A stretch of 64,000 nucleotides of DNA. It comes from Azotobacter chroococcum. GTDB lineage: Bacteria; Pseudomonadota; Gammaproteobacteria; Pseudomonadales; Pseudomonadaceae. The notes beneath the pieces were generated by a model. The model ran no database searches. It was not told where the DNA came from and saw nothing but the letters and a program-made list of their open reading frames with translations. This document shows positions 8,312-17,906 of this stretch, in pieces. The stretch lies in NCBI RefSeq assembly GCF_004339665.1, contig NZ_SMMU01000003.1:62001-126000 (forward strand), read 5' to 3'. Numbering within the stretch: position 1 is the first letter of the stretch; each line of letters begins with the position of its first letter. A program made the translations under genes and the position numbers.

Positions 8312-9952
8312 TCAGCGCGAGGCCTGCAGCGCCGCGAGGACCTTCTCGTCGTGGGCGTAGATGTCCGGGCGGAAGGTCAGCTGGCCGCTGTCGTCGACCT
8401 GGGCGGTCCAGTAGGCCAGCAGGATCGGCACCGGCTTGGGCAGGTTCAGGTTGCGGGTCTTGCCGCTGGCGAGGAGTTCCTCGAAACGCCTGCGCTCGGC
8501 CGGGCTGGCGCCCTCCAGCAGCAGGTCGGTGAGCTGCATCGCCCGTTCCACGCGCACGCAGCCGGAGCTCAAGGTGCGTGTCTCCCGGGTGAACAGGTGC
8601 TGGCTCGGTGTGTCGTGCAGGTATACCGAGAAGGGGTTCGGGAAGCGGATGGCGATCTGCCCGAGCGGATTGTGCGGGCCGGGGTCCTGGCGCAGCATGA
8701 TGCCGCTGGGGTTGTGCCAGTCGACGTTGTGCGGGTTGACCTCGTTGCCCTGGTAGTCGATCACCTTGAGGTTCTGGCTGGCCAGAAAACCGATGTTGCG
8801 CTGGATCTGCGGCAGCTTGTCCTCGCGCAGGATGGTCGGCGGTATGGTCCAGGTCGGGTTCAGGGTCAGGTGGGTGACCTGCGACTTGAGCAGCGGCGTG
8901 GGGCGGGCCGGGCGCCCCACCTGGGTGCGCGTCTGCCAGCGTGCCTGGCGGTCGCGGAAGAGGGTCAGCTGGGCGCCGGCAACATCCACCAGCAGCAGGG
9001 TCGGCTCCATTTCCCGGGCCAGCCAGCGGAAGCGTTCGAGGTTGACGCGGACCTGCTCCAGGCGCGCGGCGGGGCTGACGTTCAGCTCCGCCAGGGTGGC
9101 CGGGCCGACGACGCCGTCGTCCTCGAGGAAATGCCGTGCCTGGAAGCGCTTCACAGCCTCGACCAGTCGCGGCGTGTAACGTTGCGGGTCGGGGCCGGAG
9201 CGCGCCGTTTCGGTCAGATAGCCTTCGTCGGCCAGGCGCCGCTCGAGCAGGGGCACGCGCTCGTCCGCCATGCCTGGGCGCAGCAGGTCGCCTGCCGGCA
9301 CGCGCCGCCAGTTGCGCGGCGGATTCTGGCGCAGCGCCGCATGGGCGCGACGCAGCGCGAGATAAGGCTCGAAGTCCGGACGGGCCGCAGCGAAGGCGGC
9401 GGGCAGGTCGTCCAGACGGGTCACGGCGAAGGTCGGAAACAGCGCAGGTGGTGCCGGTGCGCGGCTGTTCGAAGAGCGCCAGAGCGGTTCCGCCTGGGTC
9501 TGGTCGAGCTGGCCGTAGGCAAGATGGCGCAGGGCTTGCAGGTAGGCATGGGTGGCGAGGACATCGGTGCAGGCGCTGCGCTGCGGATGGCTGGCCGGGT
9601 CGTCGGCGAGCCGGCGCAGGGTGGCGAGTTGGTAGTTGGTCGGGTCCAGGCCGTCGTCGACCAGTTGGGCGAGCTGCTCGAGCAGCTTTTCCAGGCGGGC
9701 ATCGGCGGTCCAGACGCGCTGGTAGTCGAGTTGGCGATAGAAGGCCGTCAGCGCCTCCAGGGCCAAGGCATCGGGGACGACGGCGGGGGAGACGCAACTC
9801 AGCGACGGCTGCGCCAGCTGCTGGCGGATCGCCTCGTCGCCGGGCAGGGGATCACCCGGGGCTGCCAGGGCGAGCCTGGTTGCCAGGAACAGACCGGTTA
9901 ACAGAACTGTGCACTTTTTATACAATGGCTGGCTCCCACGCCTGCGGAACAT
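8312..9952 (-). CDS. L,D-transpeptidase of the LdtD/YcbB type
   Basis: A 546-residue periplasmic murein L,D-transpeptidase. A signal peptide is present (CTVLLTGLFLATRLALA). A scaffold and peptidoglycan-binding region follows, with VKRFQARHFLEDDGVVGPATL near the middle, and then a YkuD catalytic domain with HDTPSQHLF and SSGCVRVERA, whose Cys is the nucleophile. These enzymes make 3-3 crosslinks in peptidoglycan. An upstream start at 9982 is possible. The chosen ATG gives a shorter, normal signal peptide. A sigma70-like promoter for the divergent gene lies inside its 5' end. Confidence 0.87.
   Translation of the reverse strand: MFRRRGSQPLYKKCTVLLTGLFLATRLALAAPGDPLPGDEAIRQQLAQPSLSCVSPAVVPDALALEALTAFYRQLDYQRVWTADARLEKLLEQLAQLVDDGLDPTNYQLATLRRLADDPASHPQRSACTDVLATHAYLQALRHLAYGQLDQTQAEPLWRSSNSRAPAPPALFPTFAVTRLDDLPAAFAAARPDFEPYLALRRAHAALRQNPPRNWRRVPAGDLLRPGMADERVPLLERRLADEGYLTETARSGPDPQRYTPRLVEAVKRFQARHFLEDDGVVGPATLAELNVSPAARLEQVRVNLERFRWLAREMEPTLLLVDVAGAQLTLFRDRQARWQTRTQVGRPARPTPLLKSQVTHLTLNPTWTIPPTILREDKLPQIQRNIGFLASQNLKVIDYQGNEVNPHNVDWHNPSGIMLRQDPGPHNPLGQIAIRFPNPFSVYLHDTPSQHLFTRETRTLSSGCVRVERAMQLTDLLLEGASPAERRRFEELLASGKTRNLNLPKPVPILLAYWTAQVDDSGQLTFRPDIYAHDEKVLAALQASR
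9898..9926 (+). promoter_or_regulatory. Sigma70-like promoter for the YkuD-like gene
   Basis: TTAACA and TACAAT are separated by exactly 17 bases, facing the gene that starts at 10074. This predicts an approximately 140-base leader. The promoter overlaps the signal-peptide codons of the divergent L,D-transpeptidase. Confidence 0.5.
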
Positions 9953-10073
9953 TCGGATCGCAGGTTGCCGGCTAGACTGCAATCATCTGGCGTCCATCAT
10001 CAACCCTATTGGCCGGCAAGGCAAAGGGGAGCCCGGATCGTTCGCCACTCAACCAGAAAGAGGCGCGTTTTTC

Positions 10074-10784
10074 ATGTCCAGTCTTTTCCGGCTGCTCATT
10101 TTGGCGCTGGCGGGCTTTGCTGTTTCCGTCCACGCGGCACCGGCCCCCCATTCCCTGCTCGACAGTCTGTCCAGGGCTGCCCCGAAACTGAACCGCAAGG
10201 TGCTGGACAGCGCGCTGGCGGCCATGCAGTGCGCCATCAACAACGGCTCGGCGCCGGCCCAGCGGCTGGCGGTGATCGACTTCTCCCTGCCGTCGTCCAG
10301 GCGCCGCCTGTGGATCTTCGACCTGCAGCGTCGCAGCCTGTTGCTGGAAGACTATGTCGCCCACGGGCAGCAATCCGGGGAGGACTACGCCACGCGCTTC
10401 TCCAATATCGAAGGCAGCCATCAGTCGAGCATCGGCCTGTTCCGCACCCAGGAAAGCTACGAGGGTCAGCACGGCTACTCGCTGCGCATGGACGGGCTTG
10501 AGCCGGGCATCAACGACCGGGCGCGCGAGCGGGCCATCGTCATCCATGCCGCCCACTACGTGAGCCCGACCTGGATCGCCCGGGAGGGACGCCTCGGACG
10601 CAGCCACGGCTGTCCGGCGGTGCGCCCGGAAGTGGCGCGCATGGTAGTCGACAGCCTCAAGGGCGGGCAGTTCATGTTCTCCTACTATCCCGACCAGAAG
10701 TGGCTGGCCTCGTCCCTCTACCTGAACTGCCGGCCTGCGCGGGTCGCCGCCATCCTGGCGTCGACGGCGGGGGTGGATGGCTGA
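10074..10784 (+). CDS. Murein L,D-transpeptidase catalytic-domain protein (YkuD-like, second family)
   Basis: A 236-residue secreted protein with signal peptide LLILALAGFAVSVHA. The rest is a single compact domain containing RLWIFDLQRRSLLLEDYVAHG, IVIHAAHYVSP near residue 155 and RSHGCPAVRPEVA near 180. The His and Cys are in the positions expected for an L,D-transpeptidase-type active site. It belongs to the murein L,D-transpeptidase catalytic-domain family found as a stand-alone protein in Pseudomonas. The start was chosen at MSSLFRLL because it yields the signal peptide. It is divergent from the LdtD-type enzyme, so two cell-wall crosslinking-type proteins share one control region. Confidence 0.82.
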   Translation: MSSLFRLLILALAGFAVSVHAAPAPHSLLDSLSRAAPKLNRKVLDSALAAMQCAINNGSAPAQRLAVIDFSLPSSRRRLWIFDLQRRSLLLEDYVAHGQQSGEDYATRFSNIEGSHQSSIGLFRTQESYEGQHGYSLRMDGLEPGINDRARERAIVIHAAHYVSPTWIAREGRLGRSHGCPAVRPEVARMVVDSLKGGQFMFSYYPDQKWLASSLYLNCRPARVAAILASTAGVDG

Positions 10785-10921
10785 GCACGCGCCTGCCCCT
10801 CGTGAACCGGGGGGCAGGGGAGTCGTCATTCGCGGCGCGGCAGCCCTGCGCACGCAAAATGCTCAACCTTCCAGCGCAGTGTGCCAAGATGGCGCACCGA
10901 AGCTTCCGGAGCCTTTCCCCC

Positions 10922-11563
10922 ATGACCGCGCCCACCGCGATGATCCGCGAAACCTTCCCCGTCGGCCCTCTGCAGTGCAACTGCACCATCATCGGCGATC
11001 CTGTCAGCAAGAAGGCCATCGTCGTCGATCCGGGCGGCAACCCGGAGCTGATCTTGGCGCGCCTGCAACGCCACGGGCTGAAGGTGGTGAGCATCGTTCA
11101 CACCCATGCCCACCTCGACCACTTCCTCGCCGCCGGGCAGCTCAAGGAGCTGACCGGCGCGACCCTGCACCTGCACCAGGGCGACCAGTTCCTCTGGGAC
11201 AATCTGGAGATGCAGTGCCGCATGTTCGGTGTGCCCTACATCCCGGTGCCGGCGCCCGACCAGTGGCTGAGCGATGACGAGGAGCTGGCCTGCGGCTGCG
11301 GCGTCGCGCTGCACACGCCGGGGCATACGCCCGGCTCGATGAGCTTCTGGTTCGCCGAGGCCAAGCTGCTGATCGCCGGCGACACCCTGTTCCACCGCAG
11401 CGTCGGCCGCACCGACCTGTGGGGCGGGGATGCGGCCGCGCTCAAGCGCTCGATCAAGGAGCGCCTCTACAGTCTGGATGAGGAGGCCACGGTGGTCACC
11501 GGCCACGGTCCGGATACCTGCCTGGGCGACGAGATGCGGGAGAATCCCTTCGTCCGGGCCTGA
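10922..11563 (+). CDS. MBL-fold metallohydrolase (glyoxalase II-like)
   Basis: A 213-residue metallo-beta-lactamase fold hydrolase with the metal motif HTHAHLDHFLAAG near residue 60, HTPGHTPGSM near 135 and IAGDTLFHRSVGRTDLWGGD near 155. This set is typical of the YcbL/hydroxyacylglutathione hydrolase-like group. These enzymes hydrolyse thioesters such as S-lactoylglutathione, but the true substrate is unknown. The start MTAPTAMIRETFPVG was chosen because homologous sequence begins at IRETFPVGP. An upstream in-frame ATG is unlikely. Confidence 0.85.
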   Translation: MTAPTAMIRETFPVGPLQCNCTIIGDPVSKKAIVVDPGGNPELILARLQRHGLKVVSIVHTHAHLDHFLAAGQLKELTGATLHLHQGDQFLWDNLEMQCRMFGVPYIPVPAPDQWLSDDEELACGCGVALHTPGHTPGSMSFWFAEAKLLIAGDTLFHRSVGRTDLWGGDAAALKRSIKERLYSLDEEATVVTGHGPDTCLGDEMRENPFVRA

Positions 11564-11744
11564 AGGCGCCGGGCGGGCAGCCTGTCCGCCCGGTGTCGAA
11601 GGGGGCACGGAATGCCCCATCGCTAGCGGGCGGATTCCCTCTGCCAATACCCTGCGGATTGTGCAGGGAATTTCTTGTCGTTTTCGTGTTCAAATCGCCC
11701 TCCCTTTTTCAAGGGGCTGATGAATCTCTGAGGAGCAGTACTGC

Positions 11745-12449
11745 ATGTTTACTCCGTCTCGCCTGTTGATCGCCGCAACTGCCATGGCGCTGCTGGCCGG
11801 TTGTGCTACCAACAACAATCCCTACCAGACTCAGGACCAGACCCAGACCGGGCAGCAGGGTGGCATCGGCCGCACCGCCAAGTACGGTGGTCTCGGTGCG
11901 CTGGCCGGCGCCGCCGCCGGTGCGCTGATCGACCATGACAACCGTGGCAAGGGCGCGCTGATCGGCGCTGCGGTGGGCGGTGCCGCCGGTGCCGGCTACG
12001 GCTACTACGCGGACAAGCAGGAAGCCCAGCTGCGCCAGCAGATGGCCGGCACCGGCGTCGAAGTCCAGCGCCAGGGCGACGACATCAAGCTGATCATGCC
12101 CGGCAACATCACCTTCGCCACCGGTTCGGCGGAAATCGCCAGCAACTTCTACACCCCGCTGAACGACCTGGCGACCTCCTTCAAGCAGTACGACCAGAAC
12201 AGCATCGAGATCGTCGGCCACACCGACAGCACCGGTTCCTACCAGAACAACCTGAGCCTGTCGCAGCGCCGTGCGCAGAGCGTCGCCAACTACCTGGTCG
12301 CCCAGGGCGTCAACGGCGCGCGGGTAAGCACCCGCGGCCTCGGCCCGGACAGCCCGGTGGCCAGCAACGCCACCGAGTCCGGCCGTTCGCAGAACCGCCG
12401 CGTGGAGATCAACCTGCGGCCGCTGCCGGGGGCTGCCCAGCAGCCATAA
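11745..12449 (+). CDS. OmpA-family outer-membrane lipoprotein (YiaD-like)
   Basis: A 234-residue lipoprotein. The signal peptide ends MALLAGC near residue 20. A glycine-zipper stretch (GALAGAAAGALID, then ALIGAAVGGAAGAGYGYY) spans about residues 45-90. The C-terminal OmpA domain contains ITFATGSAEI, VGHTDSTGSYQNN and the arginine-rich end SGRSQNRRVEINLRPL. The C-terminal domain is expected to bind peptidoglycan, and the zipper may insert in the membrane. It is monocistronic, with a strong terminator just after it. Confidence 0.9.
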   Translation: MFTPSRLLIAATAMALLAGCATNNNPYQTQDQTQTGQQGGIGRTAKYGGLGALAGAAAGALIDHDNRGKGALIGAAVGGAAGAGYGYYADKQEAQLRQQMAGTGVEVQRQGDDIKLIMPGNITFATGSAEIASNFYTPLNDLATSFKQYDQNSIEIVGHTDSTGSYQNNLSLSQRRAQSVANYLVAQGVNGARVSTRGLGPDSPVASNATESGRSQNRRVEINLRPLPGAAQQP

Positions 12450-12477
12450 GCCGTAAGCCGAAAGGCCATGCGCAGTG

Positions 12478-12512
12478 GAGAAGCCCGGCCGATGCCGGGC
12501 TTCTTCGTTTTC
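12478..12512 (+). terminator. Rho-independent terminator
   Basis: AAGCCCGG pairs with CCGGGCTT across a short loop, followed by TTCGTTTT. It ends the OmpA lipoprotein gene and abuts the convergent pta stop codon. Confidence 0.85.
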
Positions 12513-14586
12513 AGCCGGCGGCGGTCTCGGCCTGGATCGCGGTGAGGGCGATGGTGAAGACGATGTCGTCGACCAGCGCGCCGCGGGAGAGGTCGTTCAC
12601 CGGCTTGCGCAGGCCCTGCAGCATGGGGCCGACGCTGACGCAGTTGGCGCTGCGCTGCACCGCCTTGTAGGTGGTGTTGCCGGTGTTCAGGTCGGGGAAC
12701 ACGAACACCGTGGCGCGGCCGGCCACCGGGCTGTCCGGGGCCTTCTGGCGGGCCACCTCGGCGATCGCCGCGGCGTCGTACTGCAGCGGGCCGTCGATCA
12801 CCAGCTCCGGGCGCGCCTGGCGGGCCAGGCGGGTGGCCTCGCGGACCTTCTCCACGTCGACGCCCTCGCCGGAGGCGCCGGTGGAATAGCTGATCATCGC
12901 CACCCGCGGCGGGATGCCGAAGGCCTCGGCCGAAGCCGCGCTCTGCAGGGCGATGTCGGCCAGTTCCGCGGCGCTCGGGTCGGGATTCACCGCGCAGTCG
13001 CCGTAGACCAGCACCTGGTCGGGCAGCAGCATGAAGAACACCGAGGACACCAGGCGGCAGCCGGGCGCGGTCTTGATCAGCTGCAGCGCCGGGCGGATGG
13101 TGTTGGCGGTGGTGTGCACGGCGCCGGAAACCAGACCGTCGACCTCGTCCAGGGCCAGCATCATGGTGCCGAGCACCACGTTGTCCTCCAGCAGGGCGCG
13201 CGCCGCCGGGGCGCTCAGGCCCTTGTGCCGGCGCCGCTCGACCATCGGCTCGACATAGCGCTCGCGGATCCGCTCGGGATCGACGATTTCCAGGCCGGCG
13301 GGCAGCTCGATGCCCTGCGCCCGGGCCACCGCCTGCACCTCCTCGGGCCGGGCCAGCAGCACGCAGCGGGCGATGCCGCGCTGCTGGCAGATCGCCGCGG
13401 CCTGCACGGTGCGCGGCTCGCTGCCTTCCGGCAGGACGATGCGCCGGTTCGCCGCCTTGGCCCGCCTGACCAGCTGGTAGCGGAACGCCGGCGGCGACAG
13501 GCGCGGCTCGCGGGGCGTGCCGCAGCGCCGGGCGAACCAGGCGTGGTCGACGTGACTGGCCACGTAGTCGCTGATCCGTTCGGCGCGCTCCTGGTCGTCG
13601 AGGGGGATCTCCCGATTCAGCCGCTCCAGTTCGTGCAGGGTTTCCTCGGGGGTGCGCTCCACGGCGAGCACCGGCAGGCCGTCGGCCATGGCCGGGCGGC
13701 ACAGCTCGAGCACCCGCTCATCGGCGGGCAGTTCGCCGCACAGCAGCAGGCCGGCCAGCGCCATGCCGTTGCGGCTGGCCAGGCCGGCGGCGAGGATCAC
13801 GTCGTGGCGGTCGCCGGGCACCAGCAGCAGGGTGCCCGGCCTGAAGCGCGGCAGCAGGCTCGGCGCGGCGGCGGCGCACAGCAGGCTGTGCTGCACCCGG
13901 CGCTGGCGGTAGTCGCCGGGGTTGAGCAGGCGCGCGCCGAGCAGGTCGGCGATGTCGCTGGTGCGCGGGGTGTTCAGCGTGTCGTGCCAGGGCACGCAGC
14001 CGAGCAGGCGCAGGGTCTTGCCGAGCGGTTCGGGCTGGCACAGGCGCTCGGCCAAAGGCCCTGGGCGCACCTTGTTGAGGATCGCCCCGGCGACCGGCGT
14101 GTCCTGGCCGGCGCCGAGCAGGCGGGCCTGGATCTCCAGGCGGTCGCGCAGCTCTTCGAGGCTTTCCTCGGCCGGCGTGGAGACCAGGACGACGTCGGCG
14201 TTCAGGCTGCGCGCCAGATGCCCGTTGAGGCGTATGGCGTAGCCGACCTGCGGGCTCGGCACCAGGCCCTCGACGATCAGCACGTCGTGGCCGTTCTCCA
14301 TCTGCTGCAGGCGACCGATGATGTCCTCCAGCAGCTCGTCCAACTGGCCGTCGCCGAGGCGCCGCTCCACCTGGGCCAGCGGCAGAGGCTCTGGCGGGTT
14401 CAGGTGATGGGTGCGGGCGATCAGCGCGGTGGAGCGCTCCGGACCGCTATCGCCGGGCTGCGGCTGGGCGACCGGCTTGAAGAAGCCGACTTTCAGGCCG
14501 CGCCGTTCCAGGGCGCGGACCAGGCCGAGGCTGGCCGAGGTGAGGCCGACGCCGTAGCCGCTGGGGACGATCAGGAAGGTCTGCAT
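12511..14586 (-). CDS. pta: Phosphate acetyltransferase
   Basis: A 691-residue long-form phosphate acetyltransferase. The N-terminal part (about 1-230) has the DRTGG/P-loop-like lid beginning [23 protein letters not shown] region follows, and the C-terminal catalytic domain includes [34 protein letters not shown] and [12 protein letters not shown]. It interconverts acetyl-CoA and acetyl phosphate in the cytoplasm. Its start overlaps the end of ackA by 16 bases, so the two are translationally coupled and form the acetate overflow/uptake pathway. Confidence 0.95.
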   Translation of the reverse strand: MQTFLIVPSGYGVGLTSASLGLVRALERRGLKVGFFKPVAQPQPGDSGPERSTALIARTHHLNPPEPLPLAQVERRLGDGQLDELLEDIIGRLQQMENGHDVLIVEGLVPSPQVGYAIRLNGHLARSLNADVVLVSTPAEESLEELRDRLEIQARLLGAGQDTPVAGAILNKVRPGPLAERLCQPEPLGKTLRLLGCVPWHDTLNTPRTSDIADLLGARLLNPGDYRQRRVQHSLLCAAAAPSLLPRFRPGTLLLVPGDRHDVILAAGLASRNGMALAGLLLCGELPADERVLELCRPAMADGLPVLAVERTPEETLHELERLNREIPLDDQERAERISDYVASHVDHAWFARRCGTPREPRLSPPAFRYQLVRRAKAANRRIVLPEGSEPRTVQAAAICQQRGIARCVLLARPEEVQAVARAQGIELPAGLEIVDPERIRERYVEPMVERRRHKGLSAPAARALLEDNVVLGTMMLALDEVDGLVSGAVHTTANTIRPALQLIKTAPGCRLVSSVFFMLLPDQVLVYGDCAVNPDPSAAELADIALQSAASAEAFGIPPRVAMISYSTGASGEGVDVEKVREATRLARQARPELVIDGPLQYDAAAIAEVARQKAPDSPVAGRATVFVFPDLNTGNTTYKAVQRSANCVSVGPMLQGLRKPVNDLSRGALVDDIVFTIALTAIQAETAAG

Positions 14587-15797
14587 GGGCTGTCCTTGTC
14601 TGGGGCGGGGGAGTCGAGCAGCGCCAGGGTGTCCAGGGCGATCTGCTTCTCCTCGTTGGTGGGGATCACCAGCAGGCGCGGGTGGCCGGGGGCGTTGATC
14701 GCCCCGCTGACCCCGCCGACGCAGCGGGCGTTGGCGGGGTTGTCGATGGCCAGGCCGAGCAGCCCCAGGTGGGCGACGCTGCTGGCGCGCACCAGCGGCG
14801 AGTTCTCGCCGATGCCGCCGGTGAAGATCACCCTGTCCAGGCGCGGCAGGGCGCAGGACAGCGCGGCCAGCGACTTGGCCAGGCGGTAGCAGAACACCTC
14901 GATGGCCAGGGTCGCCTGGCAGTGGCCCCGGGCGCGCGCCTGTTCCAGGCTGCGCATGTCGTTGGACAGCCCGGACAGGCCGAGCAGGCCGCTCTCGCTG
15001 TTCAGCAGGTGGTCGATCTCCTTGAGGCTCCAGCCCAGCACGCGGGCCAGGTGGCTGTGCAGGTTGGGGTCGACGTCGCCGCTGCGGGTGCCCATCGCCA
15101 GGCCTTCCAGCGGGGTCAGGCCCATGCTGGTGTCGCGGCTCTGGCCGTCGACGATGGCGCAGGTCGAGCAGCCGTTGCCCAGGTGGGCGGTCAGCCAGCA
15201 GCTGTCGCCGACCTCCAGCCCGGTGAGCTCCGCGGCGCGCTGGCCGACGTAGCGGTGGCTGGTGCCGTGGAAGCCGTAGCGGCGTACGCCGTGCTCGCGG
15301 TAGAAGCGCTCCGGGATGGCATAGCGGTAGGCGTGCTCCGGCATGCTCTGGTGGAAGGCGGTGTCGAACACCGCGACCTGCGGCAGGTCGGGGAACAGCG
15401 CAAGGGCGGTCTCGATGCCGAGCAGGTTCTGCGGATTGTGCAGCGGCGCCAGCGGCACCGTGGCGCGGATCGCCGCGAGCGCCCGCGCGTCGATCAGGCA
15501 GGACTGGGTGAACTGCTCGCCGCCGTGCACCACCCGGTGGCCGATGCCGTGCAGCCGGCCACCGCAGGCCTCCTCGACCAGCGGCAGCAGTGCCTCGAGC
15601 GCGGCGCGGTGGTCGGCGCCGGGCAGCTCGCGCCGCTGGCGCAGATTGGCGGCCTGCCACCAGTGCAGCACGGCCTGCGGGCTGTCCAGGCGTTCGGCCT
15701 GGCCGGCGAGCAGGGGCGTGGAGTGCGCCTGGCTGATCAGGACGAACTTGAGCGACGAGCTGCCGCAGTTGAGCACGAGTATGTTGCGTGTGGCCAT
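14571..15797 (-). CDS. ackA: Acetate kinase
   Basis: A 408-residue acetate kinase. The N-terminal phosphate motif is [31 protein letters not shown] lies near the middle, [12 protein letters not shown] follows, and the C-terminal part contains [10 protein letters not shown] and [14 protein letters not shown]. It phosphorylates acetate with ATP, or makes ATP from acetyl phosphate, in the cytoplasm. The ATG overlaps the stop of the broken DUF3565 gene (TGATG), so in the ancestral operon ackA was probably coupled to it. A repeat element now lies about 80 bases upstream and may have changed expression. Confidence 0.95.
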   Translation of the reverse strand: MATRNILVLNCGSSSLKFVLISQAHSTPLLAGQAERLDSPQAVLHWWQAANLRQRRELPGADHRAALEALLPLVEEACGGRLHGIGHRVVHGGEQFTQSCLIDARALAAIRATVPLAPLHNPQNLLGIETALALFPDLPQVAVFDTAFHQSMPEHAYRYAIPERFYREHGVRRYGFHGTSHRYVGQRAAELTGLEVGDSCWLTAHLGNGCSTCAIVDGQSRDTSMGLTPLEGLAMGTRSGDVDPNLHSHLARVLGWSLKEIDHLLNSESGLLGLSGLSNDMRSLEQARARGHCQATLAIEVFCYRLAKSLAALSCALPRLDRVIFTGGIGENSPLVRASSVAHLGLLGLAIDNPANARCVGGVSGAINAPGHPRLLVIPTNEEKQIALDTLALLDSPAPDKDSPCRPS

Positions 15798-16310
15798 CAG
15801 TCCTCCCGGAGTCGTTCCTTCAGGCACCAGCCGCAGGGAAAGGGTTGACCGAGCAGGCGCCGGCGATGTTCCGGGTATAGGGCCTGTTGACGTTTTGGCG
15901 TGAGCCGCGTTGCCGCGTCAAATGCCGCCAGGCAAGGCGCGGGTCGCCGGCAATGGTCATTCCCTTGCCAAGACCCGCAACGCCGCATGGCGGCATTTGC
16001 CGCGCAACCCGCAGGGACGGGGCCCGTTTGGCGCAGCACGGCGTTGCTCGTCGTTCATTTGGAATGACCAAACTTCACTCCTCGCTCCTTGTTCTGCGCC
16101 AAACGGGCCGCCGTCGCGGCCTACGCCAAAACGTCAACAGGCCCTGGCACCCAGGGGCGGTTCTGCCAAGGCGGCTGGTGGCGCAGATGCTGGGTATGCC
16201 CGCAGGACAGCAGCGCCACCCAGTGGCCGTCGGCGTCCTGGCGGAAGCCGGTCAGGCGCGGCGGTCCGGCCCGCTCGTCCCCGCCCGGTTCGCTTTCCCG
16301 CGAGGCGGCG
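15797..16310 (-). pseudogene. DUF3565 gene split by a 267-bp inverted-repeat element
   Basis: On the minus strand the upstream half reads LTGFRQDADGHWVALLSCG, then QHLRHQPPWQNRPWVP. The downstream half reads [20 protein letters not shown] and ends in RLRED. Together they give the DUF3565 layout (CGH...HxPPWQxRPW...C-x-W-C), a small presumed metal-binding protein. Deleting 15879-16145 rejoins the reading frame exactly (PWVPYPEHRRR). The insertion itself supplies an early stop in its terminal repeat. The 5' end is uncertain because no ATG is in frame near the expected start. The 3' end overlaps the ackA start. Confidence 0.75.
15879..16145. mobile_element. 267-bp MITE-like element with perfect terminal inverted repeats
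   Basis: The two ends carry the same inverted sequence, AGGGCCTGTTGACGTTTTGG followed by CGT (23 bases). The interior is made of nested hairpins: a pair built on AAATGCCGCC/GGCGGCATTT, and a second pair GTTTGGCGCAG/CTGCGCCAAAC. No transposase is encoded, so it looks like a non-autonomous element moved in trans. No target duplication is evident. A related single end occurs at 49920-49957. Confidence 0.75.
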
Positions 16311-16356
16311 GTTACACTCGTTGCTTCATTCTTCTTTTGCAAAAGGTTGTTCGCCC

Positions 16357-16842
16357 ATGCTGATTGCCGCCAACAAGGCTGTCTCCATCGACTATACCCT
16401 GACCAACGATGCCGGTGAGGTGATCGACAGTTCCGCCGGCGGTGCACCGCTGGTCTACCTGCATGGGGCCGGGAGCATCATCGTCGGCCTGGAGAAGGCG
16501 CTGGAAGGCAAGCAGGCCGGAGACGAGCTGAAGGTCGCCATCGAGCCGGAAGAGGCCTACGGCGAGTACAGCCCCGAACTGGTCGCCGTCCTCAACCGCG
16601 GCATGTTCGAAGGCGTCGACGAGCTGGCGGTGGGCATGCAGTTTCACGCCTCCGGCCCGGACGGCAGCATGCAGATCGTCACCATCCGTGATCTGGATGG
16701 CGATGACGTGACCGTCGACGGCAACCACCCGCTGGCCGGCCAGCGGCTGACCTTCCAGGTCAAGGTGGTCAACGTGCGCGATGCCAATCCGGAAGAGATC
16801 GCCCACGGCCACATCCATGGCGAGGGTGGTCACCACCACTGA
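16357..16842 (+). CDS. slyD: FKBP-type peptidyl-prolyl isomerase SlyD
   Basis: A 161-residue SlyD. The FKBP domain (YTLTNDAGEVIDSS, then GAGSIIVGLEKALEGKQAGD) is interrupted by the insert-in-flap chaperone domain around residues 70-125, and the C-terminal tail is histidine-rich (HGHIHGEGGHHH). It catalyses prolyl isomerisation in the cytoplasm and can bind nickel through the His tail, though this tail is shorter than in E. coli. An AAAAGG ribosome-binding site precedes MLIAANKAV. A terminator follows. Confidence 0.92.
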   Translation: MLIAANKAVSIDYTLTNDAGEVIDSSAGGAPLVYLHGAGSIIVGLEKALEGKQAGDELKVAIEPEEAYGEYSPELVAVLNRGMFEGVDELAVGMQFHASGPDGSMQIVTIRDLDGDDVTVDGNHPLAGQRLTFQVKVVNVRDANPEEIAHGHIHGEGGHHH

Positions 16843-16872
16843 GGCCGGCTGCCGGTCGACCGAAGACACACC

Positions 16873-16899
16873 GAAAGGGCGCCGTTTGGCGCCTTTTCT
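16873..16899 (+). terminator. Rho-independent terminator after slyD
   Basis: AAAGGGCGCC and GGCGCCTTTT form a stem around GTTT, followed by CTCTG. It lies between slyD and the peroxidase gene. Confidence 0.8.
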
Positions 16900-16922
16900 C
16901 TGTCAAGCAGGGGAGTCGAGAG

Positions 16923-17405
16923 ATGAGTGCGTTCCATGATCTGTCCTTGCGCGGACTGGACGGGCAGGACCTGCCGCTGGCGCAGTTCCGCGACCGGGTG
17001 CTGCTGCTGGTCAACGTCGCCTCCAGGTGTGGCCTGACGCCCCAGTACGCCGGCCTGGAGAAGCTCCACCAGCAGTACCGCGAGCGCGGCTTCAGCGTGC
17101 TCGGCCTGCCGTGCAACCAGTTCGCCGGGCAGGAGCCGGGCAGCGAGGCACAGATCCGCGAGTTCTGCGCCCTCAACTACGGTGTGACCTTCCCCCTGGC
17201 GGCCAAGCTCGAGGTCAACGGCCCCGGCCGCCATCCCCTGTACCAGCTGCTGGCGGGGGAGGGCGCGGCGTTTCCCGGCGACATCGGCTGGAATTTCGAG
17301 AAGTTTCTCGTGGGGCGCGATGGCCGCGTGCTGGCGCGCTTTTCGCCGCGCACCGCGCCGGACGATCCGGCGCTGCTGCAGGCGATCGAGAAGGCCCTCG
17401 GCTGA
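16923..17405 (+). CDS. Glutathione peroxidase (thioredoxin-type, cysteine form)
   Basis: A 160-residue glutathione peroxidase. The peroxidatic site is NVASRCGLTPQY with Cys near residue 36. The Gln/Asn-containing block is LPCNQFAGQEPGS near 63, with the possible resolving region at CNQF, and IGWNFEKFLVGRDG near 120 holds the Trp and Asn of the catalytic tetrad. It reduces hydroperoxides in the cytoplasm, probably with thioredoxin or glutathione as the donor (BtuE-like). An AGGGGAG site precedes the ATG. Its stop codon directly abuts the convergent mscL stop. Confidence 0.9.
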   Translation: MSAFHDLSLRGLDGQDLPLAQFRDRVLLLVNVASRCGLTPQYAGLEKLHQQYRERGFSVLGLPCNQFAGQEPGSEAQIREFCALNYGVTFPLAAKLEVNGPGRHPLYQLLAGEGAAFPGDIGWNFEKFLVGRDGRVLARFSPRTAPDDPALLQAIEKALG

Positions 17406-17816
17406 TCAGGAGCGCTGCTGCGCCTTGAGCAGGTCGCGGATCTCCTCGAGCAGCTGCTGGTCGCGGGTCGGCGCCGGTGGCAGGCTCGGCGCCTCGGCCT
17501 CCTTGCGCTTGAGCTGGTTGACCGCCTTGATGCCGATGAAGATGGCGAAGGCGACGATCAGAAAGTCGATCACCGTCTGGATGAACTTGCCGTAGGCCAG
17601 CACCACCGCCGGCGCAGCGCCCTCGGCCTGCTTGAGAGTGATGGCCAGGTCGGAGAAGTCCACCCCGCCGATCAGCAGGCCGAGCGGCGGCATGATCAGG
17701 TCCCCGACGAAGGACGAGACGATCTTGCCGAAGGCGGCGCCGATGATGATCCCCACCGCCATGTCCACCACGTTGCCCTTGGCGGCGAAGGCCTTGAACT
17801 CGCTGAGCATGCCCAT
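17406..17816 (-). CDS. mscL: Large-conductance mechanosensitive channel
   Basis: A 136-residue MscL. The N-terminal amphipathic helix [20 protein letters not shown] leads into TM1 ([15 protein letters not shown]). [16 protein letters not shown] and the periplasmic loop follow. TM2 is [20 protein letters not shown], and the cytoplasmic bundle ends [10 protein letters not shown]. It is a homopentameric inner-membrane pore that opens under osmotic downshock. The start could be MGMLSEF or the second Met. Confidence 0.95.
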   Translation of the reverse strand: MGMLSEFKAFAAKGNVVDMAVGIIIGAAFGKIVSSFVGDLIMPPLGLLIGGVDFSDLAITLKQAEGAAPAVVLAYGKFIQTVIDFLIVAFAIFIGIKAVNQLKRKEAEAPSLPPAPTRDQQLLEEIRDLLKAQQRS

Positions 17817-17906
17817 GGAAGCGCTCCTGGTTGAGGTGACGCTTGCAGTCTAGTCCGGGCCTCGGAGAGGCCTGCGGAAGCCCGGGCCGGCGGCGACGGG
17901 CGCGGC

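Noticed and set aside
12511-15660. A 1049-codon frame covering pta and part of ackA
   Set aside because: The extension upstream of 14586 is a shifted frame of ackA; pta homology begins at [12 protein letters not shown].
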